Shown here in pieces: positions 1 through 8,067 of a stretch of DNA of 64,000 nucleotides. Below the pieces are notes generated by a model. The model was not told the DNA's origin. It made no database searches and saw nothing but the letters and a program-made list of their open reading frames with translations. The DNA lies in NCBI RefSeq assembly GCF_012567545.1, contig NZ_CP046182.1, positions 287,580 to 351,579 on the forward strand. The letters are read 5' to 3'. Source of the DNA: Enterobacteriaceae endosymbiont of Donacia fulgens (GTDB lineage Bacteria > Pseudomonadota > Gammaproteobacteria > Enterobacterales > Enterobacteriaceae). Position numbers and translations under genes: made by a program. How positions within the stretch are numbered: position 1 is the first letter of the stretch; every line of letters begins with the position of its first letter.

Positions 1-1231
1 TTTTATATTTATGTACTTCGTCTTCACCATTATTTATCCATGATAAATCAGATAAATGAACTAATCCGTCTATACCCCCATTTAAACCAATAAAAATACC
101 AAAATCTGTTATTGATTTTATTTTACCTTTAACATGATCACCTTTTTTATAACTTTTAGAAAATTCTAACCAGGGATTAATTGTACATTGTTTAATTCCT
201 AAAGAAATTCTTCTTCTTTCTTCATCAATATCTAATACCATAACTTCAACTTTATCATTAACATTTACTATTTTAGTAGGATGTATATTTTTATTTGTCC
301 AATCCATTTCCGATATATGAACTAATCCTTCTACCCCTTCTTGAATTTCTACAAAACATCCATAATCTGTTAAATTTGTAACACGTCCTAATAACTTACT
401 ATTTTCAGGATAACGTTTAGAAATAGATTTCCATGGGTCTTCTCCTAACTGTTTTAATCCTAATGAAACACGAGTTTTATCTTTATCGAATTTTAGTATT
501 TTAATTTTAATTTCTTCACCAATATTAACAATTTCACTTGGATGTTTTACTCTTTTCCATGCCATATCTGTTATATGTAATAATCCATCAACTCCTCCTA
601 AATCAACAAATGCTCCATAATCAGTAAGATTTTTTACTAAACCTTTAATTTCCATACCTTCATATATAGTGTTTAGTAAATGATTTCTTTCTGCACTATT
701 TTCGAATTCTATAACTGCTTTTCTAGATACAACTACATTATTTCTTTTTTGATCTAATTTAATAACTTTAAAATCTAATTCTTTACCTTCTAAATGAGAA
801 GTATCTCTAATTGGTCTAATATCTACTAAAGAACCAGGTAAAAAAGCTCTAATACTATTAAGTTCAACAGTAAAACCTCCTTTTACTTTACCAGTAATTA
901 TACCTTTTATATTACTATTATCTATATTAGCTTTTTCTAAAATTAACCAAGATTCATGTCTTTTAGCTTTTTCTCTGGATAAAATAGTTTCACCAAAACC
1001 ATCTTCTATTGTATCTAATGATACATCTACAATATCTCCTATTTTAATTTCAAGTTTTCCTTGGGAATTTTTAAATTGTGAAATAGGGATACAGGATTCT
1101 GATTTTAATCCAGCATCTACTAAAACAATATCTTTTTCAATAGAAATAATAGTTCCAGAAATTATTGATCCTAAGTTAATAATTTTGTTTTTTAATGATT
1201 TTTCAAATAATTCTGCAAAACATTCATTCAT
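1..1231 (-). CDS. rpsA: 30S ribosomal protein S1 (3' end outside window)
   Basis: This is the RNA-binding ribosomal protein that unfolds and recruits mRNA on the 30S subunit. Reading the minus strand from 1231 gives a start [12 protein letters not shown] that matches the E. coli S1 N-terminus, then about 410 residues before the window edge; the E. coli protein has 557. Repeated S1 (OB-fold) modules are visible, for example [19 protein letters not shown] and [19 protein letters not shown], which correspond to domains 3 and 4. No strong Shine-Dalgarno precedes the ATG, as is known for E. coli rpsA. It follows serC and aroA as in E. coli, but cmk, normally between aroA and rpsA, is missing. The frame is open throughout the visible part. 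Confidence 0.97.
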   Translation of the reverse strand, partial: MNECFAELFEKSLKNKIINLGSIISGTIISIEKDIVLVDAGLKSESCIPISQFKNSQGKLEIKIGDIVDVSLDTIEDGFGETILSREKAKRHESWLILEKANIDNSNIKGIITGKVKGGFTVELNSIRAFLPGSLVDIRPIRDTSHLEGKELDFKVIKLDQKRNNVVVSRKAVIEFENSAERNHLLNTIYEGMEIKGLVKNLTDYGAFVDLGGVDGLLHITDMAWKRVKHPSEIVNIGEEIKIKILKFDKDKTRVSLGLKQLGEDPWKSISKRYPENSKLLGRVTNLTDYGCFVEIQEGVEGLVHISEMDWTNKNIHPTKIVNVNDKVEVMVLDIDEERRRISLGIKQCTINPWLEFSKSYKKGDHVKGKIKSITDFGIFIGLNGGIDGLVHLSDLSWINNGEDEVHKYK

Positions 1232-1491
1232 ATTAGTAACTTTTAAATATTTATAATAAAATATCCACTTAAATCATATTAAGTCTTATTTTTTAAAAAA
1301 CTCATATATTCCTTTTATGAGAAGTAGTTAAATATAATTTAATACTATATATTATATATAAATTATATTTTATATATATTTATACAAAAATAACATTAAA
1401 TTTTTTTTTCTGCAACTATATATCTTTATATTAATATACTATTCTAAAAATTTTAAATGTTATAGATTTTAATTAATTAAATATTTATAAT
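1232..1491. other. aroA-rpsA spacer (cmk position), no gene
   Basis: In E. coli cmk lies between aroA and rpsA. Here 260 bases of almost pure A+T remain with no readable cytidylate kinase motif. The only structure I see is the hairpin at 1295-1321 in front of rpsA. Confidence 0.6.
1295..1321 (-). promoter_or_regulatory. Hairpin in the rpsA leader with GGA loop and T-run
   Basis: On the minus strand the arms CTCATA (1321-1316) and TATGAG (1306-1301) pair around a nine-base loop AAAGGAATA, followed by TTTTTT (1300-1295). The hairpin lies about 65-90 bases upstream of the rpsA ATG. The shape fits a weak intrinsic terminator or attenuator after aroA. Alternatively it is a leader hairpin like those of enterobacterial rpsA, which carry GGA in their loops and take part in S1 autoregulation. 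A possible -10 TATATT lies just upstream (1336-1331). Confidence 0.5.
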
Positions 1492-2784
1492 TTAATTATA
1501 AAAACTTATTTTTTTAAATTCTTTAAAAAAATTAGGATATGTTTTACTAGTACAATTAGGGTTAATAATACTTACCGAATTATTAGATAATGATAATAAT
1601 GAAAAACACATAGCTATACGATGATCATTATATGTTTCAATAATAACTTTATTTATATATTTAGGAGGAAAAATAATAATATAATCATTACCTGTAATGA
1701 TTTTTGCACCAGTTTTTTTCAATTCATTAGACATTGCTTGTAAACGATCAGTTTCTTTAACTCGCCAATTATATATATTTTTTATAGTAGTAATTCCTTT
1801 AGCAAATAAACTAGTAACAGCTAAAGTCATAGCTACATCTGGAATATCATTTAAATCCATATTTATAGATTTTAGAGTATTTTTTGTACAACTAATATAA
1901 TTTTTACCATAATTTATTATGGCTCCCATACTTTTTAAAATATTAATATATTTAATATCTCCTTGAATACTATTTTTATTTATATTTTCTAATCTTACAG
2001 TTCCTCCTTTAATAGCTGCAGCAGATAAAAAATAGGAAGCAGAAGAAGCATCTCCTTCTATAATATATTCTCCAGGAGAGATATAATTCTGTTGTCCATA
2101 AATTTTAAATTGTTTATAATTATTATTTTCTACATATATACCAAAAACTTTCATTAATTTGATAGTTATATCAATATATGGTTTAGATACTAAATTATTA
2201 TAAATATTAATTACAGTATTACCCTTTATTAAAGGACTAATCATTAGTAATGATGTTAAAAATTGACTAGAAATAGAACCATTTATTTTAATAAACTTAT
2301 TACCCTTAAATCCACCTTTTATATGTATAGGTGGATAATTTTTTTTTTCTAAATATTCAATAACAGCTCCACCATTTTTTAAAGAATCTACAAGATGTTT
2401 TATAGGTCTTTCCTTCATTCTTGGTTCTCCAGTTAAAATAATATCACATTTTTCATTTAATGATAATAAAGCTGTTAATGGTCTAATAACAGTTCCGGCA
2501 TTTCCAAGAAATAATTTTATTTTTTTTTTAGGTTTAAAAATCCCATCATTACCCATAATTAAACATTCTTTTTTATTATGAGATAAAACAAAATTAATAC
2601 CTAATTTTTTTAATGCATTTAACATATGATTAATATCATCACTATTAAGTAAATTTATTAATTTAGTAGAACCTTTAGCTAAAGCTGATAATAACAAAAC
2701 TCTATTAGAAATACTTTTAGAACCAGGTAAAAAAATAGAACCTTGAATTTTATTAATAGGTTGGAGTGTTAAAATATTTTTCAT
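1492..2784 (-). CDS. aroA: 3-phosphoshikimate 1-carboxyvinyltransferase (EPSP synthase)
   Basis: The enzyme joins shikimate 3-phosphate and phosphoenolpyruvate to give EPSP, the sixth step of the shikimate pathway to chorismate, in the cytosol. I chose the ATG at 2784 (MKNILTLQP) because it aligns with E. coli MESLTLQP; an upstream in-frame ATG at 2823 would add 13 unmatched residues. The product is 430 aa against 427 in E. coli. Active-site motifs are complete: PGSKSISNR (Lys23, Ser24, Arg28), LGNAGTVIRPL, GEPRMKERPI, DIPDVAMT (catalytic Asp), RVKETDR, YNDHRIAM and the C-terminal CTSKTYPNFF. The gene lies 44 bases downstream of serC and is probably cotranscribed with it, as in E. coli. Confidence 0.97.
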   Translation of the reverse strand: MKNILTLQPINKIQGSIFLPGSKSISNRVLLLSALAKGSTKLINLLNSDDINHMLNALKKLGINFVLSHNKKECLIMGNDGIFKPKKKIKLFLGNAGTVIRPLTALLSLNEKCDIILTGEPRMKERPIKHLVDSLKNGGAVIEYLEKKNYPPIHIKGGFKGNKFIKINGSISSQFLTSLLMISPLIKGNTVINIYNNLVSKPYIDITIKLMKVFGIYVENNNYKQFKIYGQQNYISPGEYIIEGDASSASYFLSAAAIKGGTVRLENINKNSIQGDIKYINILKSMGAIINYGKNYISCTKNTLKSINMDLNDIPDVAMTLAVTSLFAKGITTIKNIYNWRVKETDRLQAMSNELKKTGAKIITGNDYIIIFPPKYINKVIIETYNDHRIAMCFSLLSLSNNSVSIINPNCTSKTYPNFFKEFKKISFYN

Positions 2785-2828
2785 ATTATATATATAATTT
2801 ATATTAAATTTTAAAATAATCATATCAT

Positions 2829-3923
2829 TTATATATACTTTTTTTCAAAATCATTCATAAAATTTATTAATTTTTTAATCCCTTCTATAGGCATGGCATT
2901 ATATATTGAAGCTCTTATTCCTCCTATTTTTTTATGTCCTTTAAGATAATATAATCCATTTTCTTGTGATTTTTTCAAAAATAAATTTTCTTTTTCAGGA
3001 TTTTTAAAATGAAACACAATATTTGTTATTGATCTATTACTATTTTTAATTTTATTTATATAAAATTTACTTTTATCTATAGTTGAATAAAGTAATTTGG
3101 CTTTTTTTTTATTTATTTTACTAATATATTTTATACCCCCCTTTTTTTTTAACCATTTTAAAACTAACCCTGATAAATATAAAGAAAATGTAGCAGGTGT
3201 ATTAAACATTGAATTATGTTTAGATATAATTTCATAGTCTAAGACTGAAGGTAATTCTTTTCTTTTTTTATTATTATTTAAAATTAAATTTTTTTTTATA
3301 ATTAAAATAGTTAAACCAGCAGGACCAATATTTTTTTGTGCACTTGCATAGATCATACCATAATTTTTTATATCAATTTCTTTAGCAAGAATAACAGATG
3401 ATAAATCTGCTATAATAGTTTTGTTTTTAAATTTTGGTTCTTCATTAATTGCAATTCCTTCTATTGTTTCATTAGGACAATAATGTATATATTTTGAATT
3501 ATGATTAAAATTCCAATATTTCATTTTTTCAATATAGTATAGTCCATTTTTTTTTTTTAATGGATTAATAATATGTGGATTACAATATTTTTTAGCTTCT
3601 TTTATTGCTTCATTTGACCAATGTCCAATATTTGCATAATCAGCTGTTTCAGTATAATCTAATAAATTCATTGGTATAGCTGAAAATTGTGTTCTGGCTC
3701 CTCCTTGACAAAATAATATTTCATATTGTAATGGAATATTAATTAGTTCTCTTAAATCTTTTTTTATATCCTTAATTAAATTCATAAAATGATTAGTACG
3801 ATGACTAATCTCCATAACAGAAACATTTAAATTATTCCAATTTATTAATTCATTTTGTGCTTTTTTTAAAACTTCATAAGGTAATAAAGCTGGTCCAGGA
3901 CTAAAGTTAAATATTTTTTGCAT
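2829..3923 (-). CDS. serC: Phosphoserine aminotransferase
   Basis: A pyridoxal-phosphate enzyme of the serine pathway (3-phosphohydroxypyruvate to phosphoserine); in enterobacteria it also acts in pyridoxal-phosphate synthesis. The product is 364 aa (E. coli 362). The start MQKIFNFSPGPALLP matches the family and is preceded by AGGG nine bases upstream. The PLP lysine is Lys197 in ASAQKNIGPAG, and GGART near residue 74 is the phosphate-binding segment. The C-terminal GGIRASIYNAMP is intact. It is the first gene of serC-aroA-rpsA. Neither serA nor serB is in the window, so the completeness of the serine pathway cannot be judged here. Confidence 0.97.
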   Translation of the reverse strand: MQKIFNFSPGPALLPYEVLKKAQNELINWNNLNVSVMEISHRTNHFMNLIKDIKKDLRELINIPLQYEILFCQGGARTQFSAIPMNLLDYTETADYANIGHWSNEAIKEAKKYCNPHIINPLKKKNGLYYIEKMKYWNFNHNSKYIHYCPNETIEGIAINEEPKFKNKTIIADLSSVILAKEIDIKNYGMIYASAQKNIGPAGLTILIIKKNLILNNNKKRKELPSVLDYEIISKHNSMFNTPATFSLYLSGLVLKWLKKKGGIKYISKINKKKAKLLYSTIDKSKFYINKIKNSNRSITNIVFHFKNPEKENLFLKKSQENGLYYLKGHKKIGGIRASIYNAMPIEGIKKLINFMNDFEKKYI

Positions 3924-3979
3924 GAAAATAACCCTATTAAATATATTATAAATTATAAATAATATTTTTTTTAAAAATA

Positions 3980-5083
3980 CTAAATAATACTATTATGTGT
4001 ATACATAGACATTATAATGCCAAAATTAGCCATAATTACAACAAGAGATGTACCCCCATAACTTATTAAAGGTAAAGGGATTCCTACAATAGGTAATAAA
4101 CCACTTACCATACTTATATTAATAAATATACATAAAAAAAATATTAGTATTATCCCACTAATTATAATTTTATTAAAAATATCACGACATTTAAATGATA
4201 AGAATAAACTTCTTACTATTAATGATAAATATAAAATAATTAATAATAATACTCCTATAAAACCAAATTCTTCTGCAAATACAGAAAATATAAAATCAGT
4301 ATGTTTTTCTGGTAAAAAATTTAATTGTGATTGTGTCCCATGATTCCAACCTTTTCCAAATAATCCTCCAGAACTAATTGCTATTTTAGATTGAAAAATA
4401 TGATATCCTTTTCCTAATAAATCACAATGTGTTTTTAATAACATTAAAAATCTTTCTCTTTGATAATCATGTAATAAAAATACCCATGCAAAAGGAAGAA
4501 ATATTATAAATAAAATAATACTATGTAAAATTCTTTTCCAAGATAATCCAGCTAAAAATAATATAATAGCTCCAGATAAACCAATTAATATAGCAGTACC
4601 TAAATCTGGTTGTTTAGCAACTAATATGGTCGGGATTAATATTAAAATTATTATTTTAAAAAATGTTTTTTTATTAATATAATAATTATATTTATTAATA
4701 ATATAAGATACAATTAAAGGAACTGATATTTTAGCTATTTCAGATGGTTGAAATGTAATAAAATTAATATGTAACCATCTTTGTGCGCCTTTTATAGTAC
4801 AACCAACAAATTTTACTGCAATTAATAAACATATAGTAAAACAATAAAATAAAAAAGAATATTTTTTATAAATATTTGGAGGAATTTGTGCTGCTACTAA
4901 CATAGTTATAAAACCTATACAAATTTGAATTATTTTATGTTTTAAAAAAATATGATTTTTAATACCTGTTGAACTCCATGTTATAAACAAACTAATTATT
5001 AAAATTATTATTATTAATAATAATAATATTATATCTATATGTAATACAGAATGTATAAATTTACTAAAGTTTTTTTTTTTCAT
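3980..5083 (-). CDS. mrdB: RodA, SEDS peptidoglycan glycosyltransferase
   Basis: This is the glycan-chain polymerase of the rod-shape (elongasome) complex in the inner membrane, partner of PBP2. The 367-aa product (E. coli 370) has about ten hydrophobic segments. The SEDS signatures are present: the LPEKHTDFIFSVFAEEFGF loop, containing the aspartate known to be essential, and GIPLPLISYGGTSL near the C-terminus. It lies directly after mrdA, as in E. coli. Its retention argues for a cell wall, in contrast with the decayed glmM at 28.1-29.5 kb. Confidence 0.95.
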   Translation of the reverse strand: MKKKNFSKFIHSVLHIDIILLLLIIIILIISLFITWSSTGIKNHIFLKHKIIQICIGFITMLVAAQIPPNIYKKYSFLFYCFTICLLIAVKFVGCTIKGAQRWLHINFITFQPSEIAKISVPLIVSYIINKYNYYINKKTFFKIIILILIPTILVAKQPDLGTAILIGLSGAIILFLAGLSWKRILHSIILFIIFLPFAWVFLLHDYQRERFLMLLKTHCDLLGKGYHIFQSKIAISSGGLFGKGWNHGTQSQLNFLPEKHTDFIFSVFAEEFGFIGVLLLIILYLSLIVRSLFLSFKCRDIFNKIIISGIILIFFLCIFINISMVSGLLPIVGIPLPLISYGGTSLVVIMANFGIIMSMYTHNSII

Positions 5084-5107
5084 GATAAAATCACATAATT
5101 AAATATT

Positions 5108-6991
5108 TTATATTAAAAAGTTTTTTTTATTTTTAAAAATATAATCTAAAATTTTTCTTGCAATATCACCAATAAATATATTTTTATTACTATTTTCTAT
5201 AATAATAGTCATAGCTATTCTAGGATTTTTAAAAGGGGCAAAAGCTATTATAAGTTTATGATCTCTTAATTTTTCTTCTACTGTATTAATATTATATTTT
5301 TTTTTATTTTTTAAATTAAAAACTTGTGCAGTTCCTGTTTTTGCAGCTACACTATAATTTTTTACATTAACAAAATACTTATATAAAGTACCATTTTTTT
5401 TATTTACTACATTAAACATTCCTTTTTTTACTATATTCCAATATTGTATAGAAAAATTTACTACTTTTTTATATTTTTTATGAATATAATAAGTAAAAAT
5501 ATTATTTAATTTTTCTTTTTTATAAAGATGGAGAGGTTTACTAATACCATTATTAACTAAAATAGTTAATGCATTATGTATTTGTATAGGAGTTGCATTC
5601 CAATAACTTTGTCCTATTCCTACAGAAATAGTATCTCCAATATACCAAGGGTTGTCTATATTTTGTAATTTCCATTGTTTTGTTGGCATATTACCTATCT
5701 GTTCATTAAAAAGATCAATATTTGTTAATTTACCATAACCAAATTTATTCATCCATTTATAGATTTTATTAATACCTATATTATAGGCTAATCTATAAAA
5801 AAAAGAATCAGATGATTCTTGTATTGCTTTGTTAATATTTAAATAACCATGACCATTTTTTTTCCAATCTTTATATATTTTATTCAATTTAGGAATTCTC
5901 CACCATCCTGGATCAAATAATATTGTATGTTCATTTATTAAATTTAAATTTAAAGCTAATAAAGCAATATATGGTTTTATAGTAGAAGCAGGAGGATAAA
6001 TTCCTTGAATAGCGCGATTAATTAAAGGATTATTAGTAATAATATTATTTTTAAATAAAAAATGTAAATTATTTTTTTCTCTATTATTAAGAAATAAATT
6101 AGGATCAAAACTAGGAGTAGATATCATAGCTAAAATTTCACCATTTTTTGTATCGCTAATAATTACAGCTCCTTTTTTATCTTTCATTAATGAATAAATA
6201 TATTTTTGTAAATTATAATCAATAGTTAAATAAATATCACTTCCTGTATATGCTTCTTTTTTACATATGTTATATTTATAAAATCCTTTGTTATTGATAG
6301 CAATTTTTTGATAACCATTATTTCCATAAATTTTTTTTTGATAATATTTTTCAATACCATTTATTCCTACTGAAGAGTTATCAGTATAATTTTTTATTTT
6401 TTCTTTTTTTTTAAATATAATTTTTTTTTTATGTTTACTATAATTTATATAACCTATTACATGTGCAAATATTTCTTTTTGAGGATAAAAACGTTTTTGA
6501 TAAATTTTAAGAGACATTCTGGGAAATTGATATTTGTTTACTAAAAATTTTGATACTTGAGTATTATTTAAATTTATTTTTAGAGTTATTTCTTTTGATG
6601 GATTTTGTTTTATTTTAAATTTTATTAAATTTATAATATCAAATTTGTTAATTTTTAATTTTAAAAATTTTTGTAAAAATATAACATTTTGTAAAAAATC
6701 ATGAGTATTATCAGGTTTTATTTTTATTTGATAAAAACTTTTATTTTTAGCTAAAACTATTCCATTTCTATCATAAATTAATCCTCTATTAGGTTTTAAA
6801 AAAAAAAAACCAACATAATTTTGTTCAGCTTGTAATTTATATTTTTTATAAGATTTTATTTGTAAATAATATAAATTATATATTAAAATACATGATAATA
6901 TTAAAAATATTTTAATTAAAAATTTTGTTCTTTGTAAAAATTTTTTTGATTTTATTTTATAATTTTGTAAAAAAGTATATTTTATATACAT
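5108..6991 (-). CDS. mrdA: Penicillin-binding protein 2 (transpeptidase)
   Basis: An inner-membrane transpeptidase that cross-links peptidoglycan during side-wall elongation with RodA. The product is 627 aa (E. coli 633). One N-terminal membrane segment (about residues 24-43) is followed by the dimerisation domain (RGLIYDRNG near 69-77) and the transpeptidase domain. The catalytic SxxK is Ser336 in YPPASTIKP, the second motif is SSD (SAD in E. coli), and KTG occurs in AAKTGTAQVF. All three active-site motifs are therefore present. Lys- and Asn-rich insertions are typical of this genome. It precedes mrdB by 24 bases; rlmH, rsfS and nadD, which separate it from holA in E. coli, are missing. Confidence 0.96.
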   Translation of the reverse strand: MYIKYTFLQNYKIKSKKFLQRTKFLIKIFLILSCILIYNLYYLQIKSYKKYKLQAEQNYVGFFFLKPNRGLIYDRNGIVLAKNKSFYQIKIKPDNTHDFLQNVIFLQKFLKLKINKFDIINLIKFKIKQNPSKEITLKINLNNTQVSKFLVNKYQFPRMSLKIYQKRFYPQKEIFAHVIGYINYSKHKKKIIFKKKEKIKNYTDNSSVGINGIEKYYQKKIYGNNGYQKIAINNKGFYKYNICKKEAYTGSDIYLTIDYNLQKYIYSLMKDKKGAVIISDTKNGEILAMISTPSFDPNLFLNNREKNNLHFLFKNNIITNNPLINRAIQGIYPPASTIKPYIALLALNLNLINEHTILFDPGWWRIPKLNKIYKDWKKNGHGYLNINKAIQESSDSFFYRLAYNIGINKIYKWMNKFGYGKLTNIDLFNEQIGNMPTKQWKLQNIDNPWYIGDTISVGIGQSYWNATPIQIHNALTILVNNGISKPLHLYKKEKLNNIFTYYIHKKYKKVVNFSIQYWNIVKKGMFNVVNKKNGTLYKYFVNVKNYSVAAKTGTAQVFNLKNKKKYNINTVEEKLRDHKLIIAFAPFKNPRIAMTIIIENSNKNIFIGDIARKILDYIFKNKKNFLI

Positions 6992-7024
6992 AATTATTTT
7001 TATACCTATATTATTTAATATATT

Positions 7025-8017
7025 TTATGAAATAAATAGAATTAATCTTTCTACATCGATCCAAAAATATTTTTCTGTATAGTTATTTATTATAAAACTT
7101 TTGATATTTATTTCAATTTCTAGTAATAGTTTAATTATTAAATATATTTTTTTATTATTAATTCTTTTTAAAATTTTTACAAAATAATTTTGTTTTTCTG
7201 GTAATATTAAAAATTTTTTAAAAATTATATTTAAAGGATATTTTTTTAAACTCCTATATAATTTTAAAATTAAAAAAATATTTTTTTGTAATTTATTAAA
7301 AATAATAAAAATATTTTGTTTGTTTTTTTTCATTTGTTTAATTATTATTAAACTATTTTTGATATTACCTGATAAAATAGATGTAATTAAATTATTATTT
7401 TTTTTTAAAATAAAATTATTTAAATAACCATGATTTTTTTTTTGTATATAAATACTTTCTATAACTTGATTTAATAACATTAAATTTTTTGAATAAAAAT
7501 TATGTAAGGAAATACAAATATTTTTATTTACAAATAAATTTAATTGTTTAAAACGAAAATAAATCCAATTAATAATTTGTAGTTTATTTAATTTATTAAA
7601 TTTATAAATTATTATATGTTGATTATTTATAATATTTTTGAAATTTTTTTCAATATATAAATTTATATAATCATGAATTTCTAAAACTAGAATATTGCTC
7701 TTATTTATATACTTAATTAAAGTATTAATATTTTTTTTAAATTTTAAAAAAAATTTTTTATTTAAAAAAATTAAATGTATTATTTGTTTTTTACAAAAAA
7801 AATCTATAATTATAAATTTAGAAAAAATTTGATCCCAAATAGTATTATCATCTATAATAATTATATTATTTTTAATATAATTTAATTTTAATAATTTTTT
7901 TAATAATAAAGTTATATTTTTTTTAATAAAAAATAATTCATTTCCAGTTATAATATAACAATAATATTTTTTATTATATATATCTTCATAAAAATTTTTT
8001 AAAAATATCTGATTCAT
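7025..8017 (-). CDS. holA: DNA polymerase III subunit delta
   Basis: The delta subunit of the clamp loader, which opens the beta sliding clamp. The 330-aa product (E. coli 343) is very divergent and extremely Ile/Lys/Asn rich, so the assignment rests on three things: its position between leuS and mrdA as in E. coli, its near-normal length, and scattered matches such as YIITGNELFFI near the N-terminus (E. coli YLLLGNDPLLL), FRFKQLNL, and a C-terminal WIDVERLILFI like the family's WAELEGLSLLL. An unrelated AT-biased ORF is unlikely at this length and location. Confidence 0.85.
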   Translation of the reverse strand: MNQIFLKNFYEDIYNKKYYCYIITGNELFFIKKNITLLLKKLLKLNYIKNNIIIIDDNTIWDQIFSKFIIIDFFCKKQIIHLIFLNKKFFLKFKKNINTLIKYINKSNILVLEIHDYINLYIEKNFKNIINNQHIIIYKFNKLNKLQIINWIYFRFKQLNLFVNKNICISLHNFYSKNLMLLNQVIESIYIQKKNHGYLNNFILKKNNNLITSILSGNIKNSLIIIKQMKKNKQNIFIIFNKLQKNIFLILKLYRSLKKYPLNIIFKKFLILPEKQNYFVKILKRINNKKIYLIIKLLLEIEINIKSFIINNYTEKYFWIDVERLILFIS

Positions 8018-8067
8018 TTTTTATTAAAATTTATATTATTAATTAGTATTTAAGTTTATTAAAACTA

